A stretch of DNA of 34,721 nucleotides from UBA1227 sp045642705 (lineage in GTDB: Bacteria; Bacillota; Clostridia; Oscillospirales; Acutalibacteraceae), in assembly GCA_045642705.1 (NCBI GenBank), contig JAZUJK010000018.1, positions 1-34,721 on the forward strand, in the 5' to 3' direction. How positions within the stretch are numbered: the stretch's first letter is position 1; every line of letters begins with the position of its first letter. The position numbers and the translations under genes were made by a program. This document shows positions 16,524 to 24,773 of this stretch, one piece after another. The notes beneath the pieces are model-generated. The model did not search any database. It was not told where the DNA came from and saw nothing but the letters and a program-made list of their open reading frames with translations.

Positions 16524-17132
16524 GTGGAAAAGATAGGAATTTTCGGAGGCACATATAACCCTCCTCATGTTGGACATCTTAATATTGTTTCCAAATTTGT
16601 TGAGGATTATGAGCTTGACCGTGTCCTTATAATTCCAACATTTGTACCTCCTCATAAGAGCGCGCCGGACCTCGCTTCGTCAGAGGATCGCATTGAGATG
16701 TGTAAACGCACATTTCGTGATCCTATTTATGAAGTGAGCGCGGTTGAAATAGATAGGCAAGGCAAGAGTTATACATATGACACCTTGAGAGAACTTAAGG
16801 GTATGTATAAGAAAGCTGAGTTTTTCTTCCTATGTGGGGATGACATGTTGATGTCGCTTCACACATGGTATAAACCGGCAAGGATACTTGACCTCACTAC
16901 AATTGTCGCAGCAGTAAGATCCAATGCATATACCAATGAGGATTTAGAGGCATATGCGATAAAGCATTTTCCTGCAGAATTCCAAGAGGGTAAAATTAAA
17001 CTTATGCCGATAGAACCGCTTGAACTCTCTTCTTCATCTATTAGAGAAAAGAGAAAAAATGGTGAATCTATAGAAGGTCTCGTAACAGATGAGACTTTGG
17101 AATTTATAAATGATGGGGGTTTATATCTATGA
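16524..17132 (+). CDS. nadD: Nicotinate-nucleotide adenylyltransferase
   Basis: 202 aa with a GTG start after AAGAGGAA. It joins ATP and nicotinate mononucleotide to give deamido-NAD in NAD synthesis. The nucleotidyltransferase signature GIFGGTYNPPHVGHLNIV is at the N terminus, and the second ATP-binding motif SSSSIREKRKNG is near the C terminus. It overlaps yqeK by 4 nt. Confidence 0.97.
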   Translation: MEKIGIFGGTYNPPHVGHLNIVSKFVEDYELDRVLIIPTFVPPHKSAPDLASSEDRIEMCKRTFRDPIYEVSAVEIDRQGKSYTYDTLRELKGMYKKAEFFFLCGDDMLMSLHTWYKPARILDLTTIVAAVRSNAYTNEDLEAYAIKHFPAEFQEGKIKLMPIEPLELSSSSIREKRKNGESIEGLVTDETLEFINDGGLYL

Positions 17133-17701
17133 TTGAACGTGAAGCAGAATTCGTAGAACTTATGAAATCAAAATTACAAGAGAAACGATTTCTACATTCG
17201 CTCAACGTTGCCAAGGCGGCCAAAGAATTGGCGGAGCGCTATGGCGAGGACGTTGAGAGAGCTTACATATGTGGACTGCTTCATGATATAGAGAAGAATT
17301 CTCCAGAAGAAGAACAGAAGGAATATATGCTTCGTTTTTCAGATATACCAGAGGTTGTTATCAAGACACCTAAGCTCTGGCATGCACCAGCAGGAGCTGC
17401 ATTTGTGCGTGACGAGCTTCATATAACAGACGAAGAGATGATATCTGCTCTAAAGTATCACACAACAGCTAAGGCTAATATGACAATGCTTGAGAAGATA
17501 ATTTATATTGCGGACTTTATTTCCGATGAGAGAGATTATCCAGGAGTAGATGAAGTGCGTGAGGCCGCTTTCCGCGATATAAACGAAGCAGTGCTAATAG
17601 GCACACGATTTACTTTGCAGGATCTACTTCGTCAGGACAGAGTAATTAATCAGGACACAATTGATGCATACAATGAAGTGTGCAAATTATTTAATAAATA
17701 G
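17129..17701 (+). CDS. yqeK: HD-domain symmetrical Ap4A hydrolase, YqeK family
   Basis: 190 aa. The HD metal-binding residues are seen as HSLNVAKAAKEL (first His), ICGLLHDIEKN (HD pair), LWHAPAGA and ALKYHTTAKANMTMLEKI, then IADFISDERDYPGVDEVR. Members of this family hydrolyse diadenosine tetraphosphate to two ADP. It lies between nadD and rsfS as in B. subtilis and many Clostridia. Confidence 0.95.
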   Translation: MIEREAEFVELMKSKLQEKRFLHSLNVAKAAKELAERYGEDVERAYICGLLHDIEKNSPEEEQKEYMLRFSDIPEVVIKTPKLWHAPAGAAFVRDELHITDEEMISALKYHTTAKANMTMLEKIIYIADFISDERDYPGVDEVREAAFRDINEAVLIGTRFTLQDLLRQDRVINQDTIDAYNEVCKLFNK

Positions 17702-17711
17702 AGGCATATTT

Positions 17712-18056
17712 ATGACAGCAGAAGAAAAAGTAAAGAATATTTTCAAATTTTTAGACGATAAGAAAGCAATAGATGTAAAAGTATTGAAGGTTTCTGAACT
17801 CACAGCACTTGCTGAGTATTTTGTAATCGCAAACGGTACATCTACTACTCATATTAAGTCCCTTGCAGACGAGGTTGATTTCCAGATGGGCGAACTCGGC
17901 GAGAAGGGCAGACTCGAGGGCAAGGCATCCGATTGGTTGCTTCTTGATTTCGGCGATGTTATCACACATATCTTTATCAGTGATGCGCGCGAGCATTATA
18001 ACCTTGAGAAACTCTGGGCAGACGCAGAAGAAATTTCCATAGAGGAGTTGGCATAA
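17712..18056 (+). CDS. rsfS: Ribosomal silencing factor RsfS
   Basis: 114 aa from ATG 17712, which follows GAGG at 17701-17704; the longer upstream frame runs inside yqeK and is unlikely. RsfS binds L14 and blocks subunit joining in poor growth conditions. Family segments are LADEVDFQMGELGEKG, GKASDWLLLDFGDVITHIF and AREHYNLEKLWADAE. It abuts leuS with no spacer. Confidence 0.96.
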   Translation: MTAEEKVKNIFKFLDDKKAIDVKVLKVSELTALAEYFVIANGTSTTHIKSLADEVDFQMGELGEKGRLEGKASDWLLLDFGDVITHIFISDAREHYNLEKLWADAEEISIEELA

Positions 18057-20468
18057 ATGAAAGCATATGATTTTAAGGCTGTCGAAGCAAAGTGGCAGCA
18101 GAAATGGGAAGACACAGGTGTTTTCCACGCAGAGGATGGTTCTAGCAAGCCTAAGTTTTATGGACTTGTAGAATTTCCTTATCCATCAGGCGCAGGTATG
18201 CACGTTGGACATATCAAGGCATACTCAGGCCTTGAAGTAGTATCAAGAAAGAGACGTATGCAAGGATACAATGTATTGTTCCCAATTGGTTTTGATGCAT
18301 ATGGTCTTCCAACAGAGAACTACGCCATCAAGACAGGTATACATCCAAGAAAAGTAACTGACATGAATATTGAGCATTTCTCAGATCAGCTCAGATCAGT
18401 TGGTTTCTCGTTTGATTGGACAAGAGTAATCGATACAACAGAAGAAGGATATTACAAGTGGACACAGTGGATCTTCCTCAAGATGTTTGAGAACGGTCTT
18501 GTATTCCGTGATAAGGCTCTTGTAAACTATTGCCCATCATGTAAAGTTGTATTATCAAACGAGGATTCACAAGGCGGAAAGTGCGACGTCTGCCATTCCG
18601 ATATAGTTCAAAAGTCTAAGGACGTTTGGTATCTTAGAATTACAGAATATGCTGACAAACTCCTAGAAGGTCTCGAGACAGTCGATTACCTTCCAAATAT
18701 CAAGCTCCAGCAGGTTAACTGGATAGGCAAATCAACTGGTGCTTTTGTAAACTTTGATGTTAAGGGCTCAGACAATGAGCAGCTCAGAATTTATACAACA
18801 CGTCCTGATACACTTTTCGGTGTAACATTTATGGTTATGGCACCGGAGCATCCTATGATTGATAAGTATGCTGATAGAATTTCTAATATGGATGCTATCA
18901 AGGCATATAGAGCAGAGTGCGCAAAGAAGACAGAGTTTGAGCGTACTCAGCTTGTAAAGGACAAGACAGGTGTAAAAATCGAAGGACTTTCAGGCATCAA
19001 TCCTGTTGATGGTCGTGAGATTCCAATTTTCGTTGCTGACTATGTAATGATGGGATATGGTACAGGAGCTATCATGGCCGTACCTGCACATGACCAGCGT
19101 GACTATGACTTCGCTAAGAAGTTTGGCATTGATATCATTGAAGTTATCAAGGGTGGAGACATCGAGAAGGAAGCCTATACAGGCGACGGCGAGATGATAA
19201 ATTCTGGTTTCCTCAATGGTACAGATAATAAGAAAGACTCAATTGAGAAGATGGCTGCTTTCTTAGAAGAAAAGGGCTATGGCGAGAAAGGTGTTCAGTA
19301 TAAGATGAAAGACTGGGCATTCAACCGTCAGCGTTATTGGGGCGAGCCTATTCCAATTGTTCATTGTCCAAATTGTGGTATGGTTGGCGTACCATATGAG
19401 GAACTTCCATTGAAGCTTCCTGTAGTTGAACAATTCGAGCCAGGCACAGACGGCGAGAGCCCTCTTGCTAAGATTGACTCATATGTAAACTGCAAGTGCC
19501 CAAAGTGCGGTGGCGATGCGAAGCGTGAGACAGATACAATGCCACAGTGGGCAGGTTCTTCTTGGTATTATCTCCGTTATATGGATCCTCATAATAGTGA
19601 GGCTCTCGCTGCTCGTGACAAGCTCGAGTATTGGGGCCAGGTTGACTGGTATAACGGTGGTATGGAACACGTAACCCGTCATATGATCTATTCACGTTTC
19701 TGGCATAGATTCCTCTATGATATCGGTGTTGTTCCAACTAAGGAGCCATATGCTAAGCGTACAGCTCAGGGCCTTATTCTTGGTCCTGACGGTGATAAGA
19801 TGTCCAAGTCTAAGGGCAATGTAATTGACCCTATGGATGTTGTAAATGAATATGGTGCAGACGTACTTCGTACTTATGTACTCTTCATGGGTGACTATGA
19901 GAAGGCAGCACCTTGGTCTGAGTCATCTGTTAAGGGTTGTAAGAGATTCCTTGATAGAATTTGGGGACTTCAAGATGTTCTTGTTCCAGGCGATTCATTC
20001 TCAGCAGAACTTGAAGTGCCAATGAACAAGGCAATCAAGAAGGTATCAGAAGATATTGAGAACATGAAGTACAACACAGCAATTGCTGCTCTTATGGCAC
20101 TTCTCAATGATATCTATGACAACGGTAAGATTAATCATGCTGAATATAAAGCACTTCTTACTATCCTCAATCCATTTGCTCCTCATATCACAGAGGAAGC
20201 TTGGGCAGAATGCAACTTTGGTGGCATGCTTGCAAATGGCAATTGGGTAACATGGGATGAGAACAAGTGCGTTGATGATACAGTAGAAATCGTTGTTCAA
20301 ATCAATGGCAAGATCCGCACTAAGATGAATGTTGCAACAAGCGCTGCAAACGATGAAGTAATCGCTGCAGCAAAGGCTGATGAGAAGATTGCAGCAGAAA
20401 TTGCTGGCAAGACAATTGTGAAGGAGCTCTATGTTCCAGGCCGTCTTGTTAATATCGTTGTTAAATAA
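18057..20468 (+). CDS. leuS: Leucine--tRNA ligase
   Basis: 803 aa, bacterial type. Class I signatures: the HIGH box is HVGH (residues 49-52, in GAGMHVGHIKAYSG) and the KMSKS box is at 581-585. The CP1 editing domain lies between them (TTRPDTLFGVTFMVMAPEH, GYGTGAIMAVPAHDQRDYDF). Cysteine clusters CPSCK...CDVCH and CPNCG...CKCPKCGG look like zinc-binding insertions typical of this enzyme. It starts on the base after the rsfS stop, so any leader-based control of leuS alone is excluded; no T-box lies before it. Confidence 0.98.
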   Translation: MKAYDFKAVEAKWQQKWEDTGVFHAEDGSSKPKFYGLVEFPYPSGAGMHVGHIKAYSGLEVVSRKRRMQGYNVLFPIGFDAYGLPTENYAIKTGIHPRKVTDMNIEHFSDQLRSVGFSFDWTRVIDTTEEGYYKWTQWIFLKMFENGLVFRDKALVNYCPSCKVVLSNEDSQGGKCDVCHSDIVQKSKDVWYLRITEYADKLLEGLETVDYLPNIKLQQVNWIGKSTGAFVNFDVKGSDNEQLRIYTTRPDTLFGVTFMVMAPEHPMIDKYADRISNMDAIKAYRAECAKKTEFERTQLVKDKTGVKIEGLSGINPVDGREIPIFVADYVMMGYGTGAIMAVPAHDQRDYDFAKKFGIDIIEVIKGGDIEKEAYTGDGEMINSGFLNGTDNKKDSIEKMAAFLEEKGYGEKGVQYKMKDWAFNRQRYWGEPIPIVHCPNCGMVGVPYEELPLKLPVVEQFEPGTDGESPLAKIDSYVNCKCPKCGGDAKRETDTMPQWAGSSWYYLRYMDPHNSEALAARDKLEYWGQVDWYNGGMEHVTRHMIYSRFWHRFLYDIGVVPTKEPYAKRTAQGLILGPDGDKMSKSKGNVIDPMDVVNEYGADVLRTYVLFMGDYEKAAPWSESSVKGCKRFLDRIWGLQDVLVPGDSFSAELEVPMNKAIKKVSEDIENMKYNTAIAALMALLNDIYDNGKINHAEYKALLTILNPFAPHITEEAWAECNFGGMLANGNWVTWDENKCVDDTVEIVVQINGKIRTKMNVATSAANDEVIAAAKADEKIAAEIAGKTIVKELYVPGRLVNIVVK

Positions 20469-20484
20469 TTATAGGGTGTTATAA

Positions 20485-21615
20485 ATGGATGATTCAGCAG
20501 TAATGACAGCTGTATCTACAGCAGAAGAAAATATAGGATACATAGATGAGATAAAAGCAGCTGGACATACAATTGTAAATTTTGTTTCAACTAATCTTAT
20601 CCAGATAATCATTGGTCTTATTGTGATTGCCCTTTTCCTATTATTTAGGAAGTGGCTCTCCAAGAATATTTCCAATATTTTTACTAAGATTTTTAAGAAC
20701 AATGCAGTGATAGGAGCGGGTATTAGGACATCTGTTCAGGACCCACTCAAGAATTTCTTCCTAATCTTTGGTATCTATCTAGGCCTTATGATTATGGGAT
20801 TTTCTGCAGGTGCAGTTGCGGTTATCAACAAGCTATTTAGAATTTCTATCATAATTTTAATCACTTGGGCGCTTGCCAACTTTACACCTTTTATCACTTC
20901 TATGGTGATAAAAGTTGAGGAGACAAACAAGCGCGCAAATGCCGTAGCTATCAAGTTTATAGCCAATATCTTAAAGTTGGTTATTATAGCTCTTTCTGTT
21001 GTAGTTGTTATCAGCGAACTGGGATATAACATCACAGGTCTTATCACTGGACTTGGTCTTGGAGGTCTCACATTCTCCTTGGCAGCACAGAGCACAGCAT
21101 CTAATCTCTTTGCTGGATTCTCAATTGTTGCAGACAAGCCTTTTGATGTTGGTGATTATATTGTTACACCTTCCGTTGAGGGTACAGTTGAGGACATAAC
21201 AATGCGTAGCACAAGGGTTAGAACCGTTGCTGATACAGTAATTGTCATGCCAAACTCCAAACTCGTTGATGAGCCAATTACAAATTATTCCAAGATGAAT
21301 AAGCGTATATGTGATATGACAATTGGTCTCACATATGATACAGATGGAGATACAATAAAGAAGTGCGTTGATGATATAAAGGATATGCTCGAGCACACAG
21401 CAGGAATCAATGAAGAGCGCATAGTTGTAGCATTTAGCGGCTTTTCAGATAGTAGCCAGGATATACGCATTATCTATTTCACAAATGCGACAGCACATGA
21501 TCCTGCACTCAAGATGCGTGAAGAGATAAACTTCAAAATCAAAGAGATTGTTGAGAACAATGGCGCATCATTTGCATTTCCAAGTGTTAGTGTATATAAC
21601 GAGACAACTAAATAG
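20485..21615 (+). CDS. MscS-family mechanosensitive ion channel
   Basis: 376 aa. An N-terminal periplasm-side stretch is followed by four or five hydrophobic segments (about 38-60, 88-108, 115-138, 160-178 and the pore helix). The pore segment GLITGLGLGGLTFSLAAQS and the beta domain FDVGDYIVTPSVEGTVEDI, then MRSTRVRTVADTVIVMPNS, are the MscS hallmarks. The C-terminal alpha/beta part is present. It likely releases osmolytes during hypo-osmotic shock. It starts 16 nt after leuS and is probably read through from it. Confidence 0.95.
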   Translation: MDDSAVMTAVSTAEENIGYIDEIKAAGHTIVNFVSTNLIQIIIGLIVIALFLLFRKWLSKNISNIFTKIFKNNAVIGAGIRTSVQDPLKNFFLIFGIYLGLMIMGFSAGAVAVINKLFRISIIILITWALANFTPFITSMVIKVEETNKRANAVAIKFIANILKLVIIALSVVVVISELGYNITGLITGLGLGGLTFSLAAQSTASNLFAGFSIVADKPFDVGDYIVTPSVEGTVEDITMRSTRVRTVADTVIVMPNSKLVDEPITNYSKMNKRICDMTIGLTYDTDGDTIKKCVDDIKDMLEHTAGINEERIVVAFSGFSDSSQDIRIIYFTNATAHDPALKMREEINFKIKEIVENNGASFAFPSVSVYNETTK

Positions 21616-21618
21616 TGT

Positions 21619-21647
21619 TTGACTTATATAGTGCCTTGTTGTATAAT
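21619..21647 (+). promoter_or_regulatory. Sigma-A promoter of rpsU
   Basis: TTGACT (21619-21624), a 17-nt spacer and a perfect TATAAT (21642-21647) lie just past the mscS-type gene. Transcription should start near 21653, at the foot of the hairpin at 21652-21670. Confidence 0.88.
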
Positions 21648-21651
21648 TTAG

Positions 21652-21670
21652 CAGTCTACACGGTAGACTG
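21652..21670 (+). promoter_or_regulatory. 5'-terminal hairpin of rpsU mRNA
   Basis: A perfect 8-bp stem (21652-21659 with 21663-21670) with a 3-nt loop sits at the predicted 5' end of the transcript, about 40 nt before the start codon. It could stabilise the mRNA or bind a regulator such as S21. There is no following T run, so it is not a terminator. Confidence 0.55.
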
Positions 21671-21709
21671 ATATGAATTTAACCCTACATTTCGGAGGGA
21701 GGGACATAA

Positions 21710-21886
21710 ATGAGCCAGGTAAAAGTTAAAGAGGGCGAGTCTCTTGATAATGCTCTTCGTCGTTTTAAGAGACAGACTTCTCGTGATGGTGTCATCCAGG
21801 AAGTTCGTAAAAGAGAGCATTATGAAAAGCCATCTGTAAAAAGAAAGAAAAAGTCAGAGGCAGCTCGTAAGAGAAAGTATAAATAA
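21710..21886 (+). CDS. rpsU: 30S ribosomal protein S21
   Basis: A 58-aa, highly basic protein. It opens MSQVKVKEGESLDNALRRFK and contains KRQTSRDGVIQEVRKREHYE and an arginine/lysine-rich tail, all typical of S21, which sits near the anti-Shine-Dalgarno end of 16S rRNA. A strong GGAGGGAGGG site precedes the ATG. It is a single-gene unit with its own promoter, 5' hairpin and terminator. Length equals the usual 57-60 aa in Firmicutes. Confidence 0.97.
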   Translation: MSQVKVKEGESLDNALRRFKRQTSRDGVIQEVRKREHYEKPSVKRKKKSEAARKRKYK

Positions 21887-21893
21887 AAACGTA

Positions 21894-21928
21894 AGCCGGT
21901 TGTATGATATACAACCGGTTTTGTTTTT
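21894..21928 (+). terminator. Intrinsic terminator after rpsU
   Basis: A 12-bp stem (21894-21905 with 21909-21920, one G-U pair), a tight GAT loop, followed by TTGTTTTT. Strong, and 7 nt after the stop codon. Confidence 0.9.
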
Positions 21929-21972
21929 GCTATAATATAAATGTATTTATATATAAGTAGGAGGATTCTACT

Positions 21973-22488
21973 TTGACTAAAATAGGAAAGATGTTTAAAA
22001 CCGATTTGAAAAAGGAGAGTTTGCTCCTTATATCGGCGGAAGAACTAAAAGAAATGGGCATAAAAGCGATAACACTTGATGCTGATAATACGAGCTCTTA
22101 TGACCGGACAACCAATCCTATTCCTGGAGCAAAGGAGTGGGTGGACAGCATAAAAAATGCTGGCATTAAAGTGATTTTGCTCTCCAATGCCAAGAAAAAA
22201 AGAGCCATTATTTTGGCTGATCAATATGAGATTCCTGTTATTGGATTGTCCTGTAAACCACTACCTTTTGGATACATTAGAGCAGTGCTTAAATTGCGTG
22301 TAAAACCATCTGAAATTTGCATGATTGGAGACCAACTTTTCACTGATATTATGGGTGCAAATCTCATGGGATTTAAGTCAATTTATTGCTATCCAATTGC
22401 CAAGGAAAAACAGCAGGCAGTAGGCTTTGCAATCAAGAGATTTGGCGAGAAAATTGTCTTTTATTTAATGGATAAGGGAGTCCTATAA
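21973..22488 (+). CDS. yqeG: YqeG-family HAD-IIIA phosphatase
   Basis: 171 aa with a TTG start after GTAGGAGG. HAD motifs are motif I LDADNT (DxDxT), motif II LLSNA, and motif IV in MIGDQLFTDIMGAN, the pattern of the YqeG/phosphatidylglycerophosphatase-like group. The exact substrate is not settled. A TATAAT hexamer at 21931-21936 has no -35 box at a proper distance, so the promoter is unclear. The next gene starts on the base after its stop. Confidence 0.92.
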   Translation: MTKIGKMFKTDLKKESLLLISAEELKEMGIKAITLDADNTSSYDRTTNPIPGAKEWVDSIKNAGIKVILLSNAKKKRAIILADQYEIPVIGLSCKPLPFGYIRAVLKLRVKPSEICMIGDQLFTDIMGANLMGFKSIYCYPIAKEKQQAVGFAIKRFGEKIVFYLMDKGVL

Positions 22489-23565
22489 TTGAACGTTGGT
22501 TTGTTGCAAAAAAGCCTTATAGACGGCGAAGTAGCGCTGATTTTAAGTGAGACAAACAGGCTCTATTTTACTGAGTTTTCGGCCTCCGATGGATACTTGA
22601 TCGTGTCCAAATTTGGAGCAAAATTTATTACGGATTCACGCTATATTGAAGCCGCTGAAAACGAGGTAAAAGAGTGCACTGTCGAGCTGCAAAAAGGTGG
22701 CGCAGAATTTTATGCTCAGCTGATTAAAACTGTGGATGAATTTGGTGGTAAAAACATACTTTTTGAAGCCTCGAGACTCACAGTTTCAGATGAGATGAAA
22801 TTTAAAGAAAAACTGGGTGCATACACCTGTGATTTTTCATCAAAATTGGATAATTTTATATCGAGTTTTAGAGAGATAAAAACTGATGTAGAAGTTGAAA
22901 AAATGAAGGTTGCACAGGGCATTGCAGAGAAGGCACTTCTCGATACAATGCCACTCATAAAACCGGGTGTTATGGAACGCGATATTGCGGCGGAACTCGA
23001 TTATAGAATGAGAAAACTTGGGGCACCTTGTGTCTCCTTTGAGACAATAGTTGTAGCCGGCGAAAACTCGTCTAAGCCACATGGTGTACCAGGCGAAAAT
23101 AGAATCAAAAATGGCGATTTTGTCACGATAGATTTTGGTGCGGTATATGAGGGATATCACTCTGATACAACACGCACTTTTGCTGTAGGCAGTATATCTG
23201 ACGAGCAAAAGCGCGTATATGAAACCGTGCTGCGGGCCCAGAAGGCTGGCGTTGAAAATCTCAGACCAGGCATCTCGGCACGCGATGCGGATAAGGTCTG
23301 CCGAGATATAATTTCTGAGGCAGGCTTCGGTGAATTCTTTGGCCACAGCACGGGTCACGGCGTGGGCGTCGAGATCCACGAACTCCCGAACCTTAGCCCA
23401 CGCGCAGATACAGAAATCCAGCTTGCCATCGGCAATGTTGTGACTGTTGAACCAGGCATATATTTGCCAGGAAAATTTGGCGTACGCATAGAGGATATGC
23501 TTCTTATCACCGCCGATGGAGCTCAAAATTTCTGTAATTTGCCAAAAGAGCTCATCACTTTATAA
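22489..23565 (+). CDS. M24-family aminopeptidase (Xaa-Pro type)
   Basis: 358 aa with a TTG start directly after the YqeG stop; GGGAG precedes it. An N-terminal creatinase-like domain (LYFTEFSASDGYLIV, ITDSRYIEAA) is followed by the pita-bread catalytic domain. The five metal ligands appear in VTIDFGAVYEGYHSDTTR (two Asp), FGHSTGHGVGVEIHE (His), VTVEPGIYLP (Glu) and VRIEDML (Glu). It removes N-terminal residues before proline in the cytosol. A GC-rich patch covers the metal-site region at about 23220-23420. In Clostridia this gene commonly precedes efp, as here. Confidence 0.95.
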   Translation: MNVGLLQKSLIDGEVALILSETNRLYFTEFSASDGYLIVSKFGAKFITDSRYIEAAENEVKECTVELQKGGAEFYAQLIKTVDEFGGKNILFEASRLTVSDEMKFKEKLGAYTCDFSSKLDNFISSFREIKTDVEVEKMKVAQGIAEKALLDTMPLIKPGVMERDIAAELDYRMRKLGAPCVSFETIVVAGENSSKPHGVPGENRIKNGDFVTIDFGAVYEGYHSDTTRTFAVGSISDEQKRVYETVLRAQKAGVENLRPGISARDADKVCRDIISEAGFGEFFGHSTGHGVGVEIHELPNLSPRADTEIQLAIGNVVTVEPGIYLPGKFGVRIEDMLLITADGAQNFCNLPKELITL

Positions 23566-23598
23566 TTAATACAATTACATTAGTAGTGTAAAAAAGTC

Positions 23599-23627
23599 TT
23601 GCAAGTTTTATATATATAATATAAAAT
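23599..23627 (+). promoter_or_regulatory. Probable promoter of efp
   Basis: TTGCAA (23599-23604), a 17-nt spacer, and TAAAAT (23622-23627) in a very AT-rich gap. A TATAAT at 23615-23620 is only 10 nt from the -35 box, so TAAAAT is the better partner. Confidence 0.6.
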
Positions 23628-23666
23628 AAGACGCGTAAACAATGAAAAATTTCCGGAGGTTTATTT

Positions 23667-24224
23667 ATGATTTCAGCAGGTGATTTCAGAAATGGTGTAA
23701 CATTTGAGGAAGAGGGCCAGGTTCTCCAGGTCGTAGAATTCCAGCATGTTAAGCCAGGTAAGGGCGCAGCTTTCGTTCGTACTAAGACTAAGAACGTTAT
23801 CACAGGTGCTGTAGTTGAAAAGAGCTACAACCCAACAGCTAAGTTCCCAACAGCTTTCGTTGAGAGAAAGGATATGGAATATTCATATAGCGATGGCGAT
23901 CTCTATTATTTCATGGATCCAGAGTCATATGAACTTATCCCTATCAACTCATCTGAGCTTTCTGACAACTTCAAGTTCGTAAAAGAGAACATGATTTGTA
24001 AGGTTCTCTCATATAAGGGTAAGGTATTTGGCGTTGAGCCACCAAACTTTGTAGAGCTTCAGGTTACACAGACTGATCCTGGTTTCAAGGGCGATACAGC
24101 AACTAATGCTACTAAGCCTGCAACACTTGAGACAGGTGCAGAAGTAAAAGTACCACTCTTCATTGATGAGGGAGAAATGATCCAGATCGACACAAGAACT
24201 GGCGAATATATGGGTCGTGCATAA
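23667..24224 (+). CDS. efp: Translation elongation factor P
   Basis: 185 aa, three-domain EF-P. It relieves ribosome stalling at proline stretches. The tip loop KPGKGAAF places Lys32 at the position that is modified in other bacteria. Here it is followed by glycine, as in the lysine-type EF-P of E. coli and B. subtilis. C-terminal signatures QTDPGFKGDTA and VPLFIDEGEMIQIDTRTGEY are complete. A strong CCGGAGG site precedes the ATG. Confidence 0.98.
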   Translation: MISAGDFRNGVTFEEEGQVLQVVEFQHVKPGKGAAFVRTKTKNVITGAVVEKSYNPTAKFPTAFVERKDMEYSYSDGDLYYFMDPESYELIPINSSELSDNFKFVKENMICKVLSYKGKVFGVEPPNFVELQVTQTDPGFKGDTATNATKPATLETGAEVKVPLFIDEGEMIQIDTRTGEYMGRA

Positions 24225-24245
24225 AGACAATTGGAGGTAGCTTCA

Positions 24246-24704
24246 ATGGATATTGTTGAAAAGGTAGCATACCTTAGAGGCCTTGCAGAAGGACTCAACT
24301 TAAATTCAGACAAACCAGAAACTAAAATGTTTTCTGCAATTATGGATGTACTCGAAGAACTCGCAGAGGGACAGGATGATCTCGCAGCAACAGTAGATCT
24401 TATGTCTCAGCAGCTCGACGAAGTAGATGAAGACCTTGGTGAAGTAGAAGAGCTTCTCTATGGCGGATGCGATTGCGGTTGTGAAGATGATGAGTGCGAT
24501 TGTGATGATTGCAATCATGATCATGCAGCACCAGCAGATATGCCAGAGGAAGAAGAGGATGAGTTCTATGAAGTAGAATGTCCTGCTTGCCATGAAGTAA
24601 TCTGTGTTGACGAGGGTATCCTCGAAGACGGTAGTGTTGAGTGTCCAAATTGTGGAGAAAAGCTCGAGTTTGAAATTGAATTTGACGACTCATCAGTAGA
24701 ATAA
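24246..24704 (+). CDS. CD1247-like protein: helical N-terminus, Cys/Asp linker, zinc ribbon
   Basis: 152 aa from ATG 24246, which lies 8 nt after GGAGG (24233-24237); a TTG at 24231 inside that site is rejected. The N-terminal about 70 residues (KVAYLRGLAEGLNLN, then acidic helices) match a small family seen next to efp in Clostridia and named after C. difficile CD1247; function unknown. A Cys/Asp/His-rich linker holds Cys 75, 77, 79, 84, 86, 89 and His 91, 93. The C-terminal zinc ribbon has CPAC (112-115) and CPNC (133-136). The whole protein is strongly acidic. The family name is from memory and needs a profile search. Confidence 0.75.
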   Translation: MDIVEKVAYLRGLAEGLNLNSDKPETKMFSAIMDVLEELAEGQDDLAATVDLMSQQLDEVDEDLGEVEELLYGGCDCGCEDDECDCDDCNHDHAAPADMPEEEEDEFYEVECPACHEVICVDEGILEDGSVECPNCGEKLEFEIEFDDSSVE

Positions 24705-24717
24705 TCTTGTAGCAATG

Positions 24718-24747
24718 GAGGGCACGGACAGAATAGTCAGTGCCCTC
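24718..24747 (+). other. Intergenic hairpin before maf
   Basis: An 8-bp GC-rich stem (24718-24725 with 24740-24747), extended inward by GAC/GTC across one mismatch, lies between the CD1247-like gene and maf. The following bases are AATTTACC, so it lacks a terminator U tract. It may be a weak terminator, a processing site or an mRNA stabiliser. Confidence 0.5.
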
Positions 24748-24773
24748 AATTTACCTAAAAGGGAGGATGAAAA

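Noticed and set aside
21931..21936. TATAAT as a promoter for the YqeG gene
   Set aside because: At 16-18 nt upstream the bases are terminator stem sequence with no resemblance to TTGACA; kept only as a remark.
22840..23526. 228-codon open frame on the minus strand
   Set aside because: It lies wholly inside the M24 peptidase gene, has no family features, is Cys- and Ile-rich in a way typical of antisense translation, and lacks a start region.
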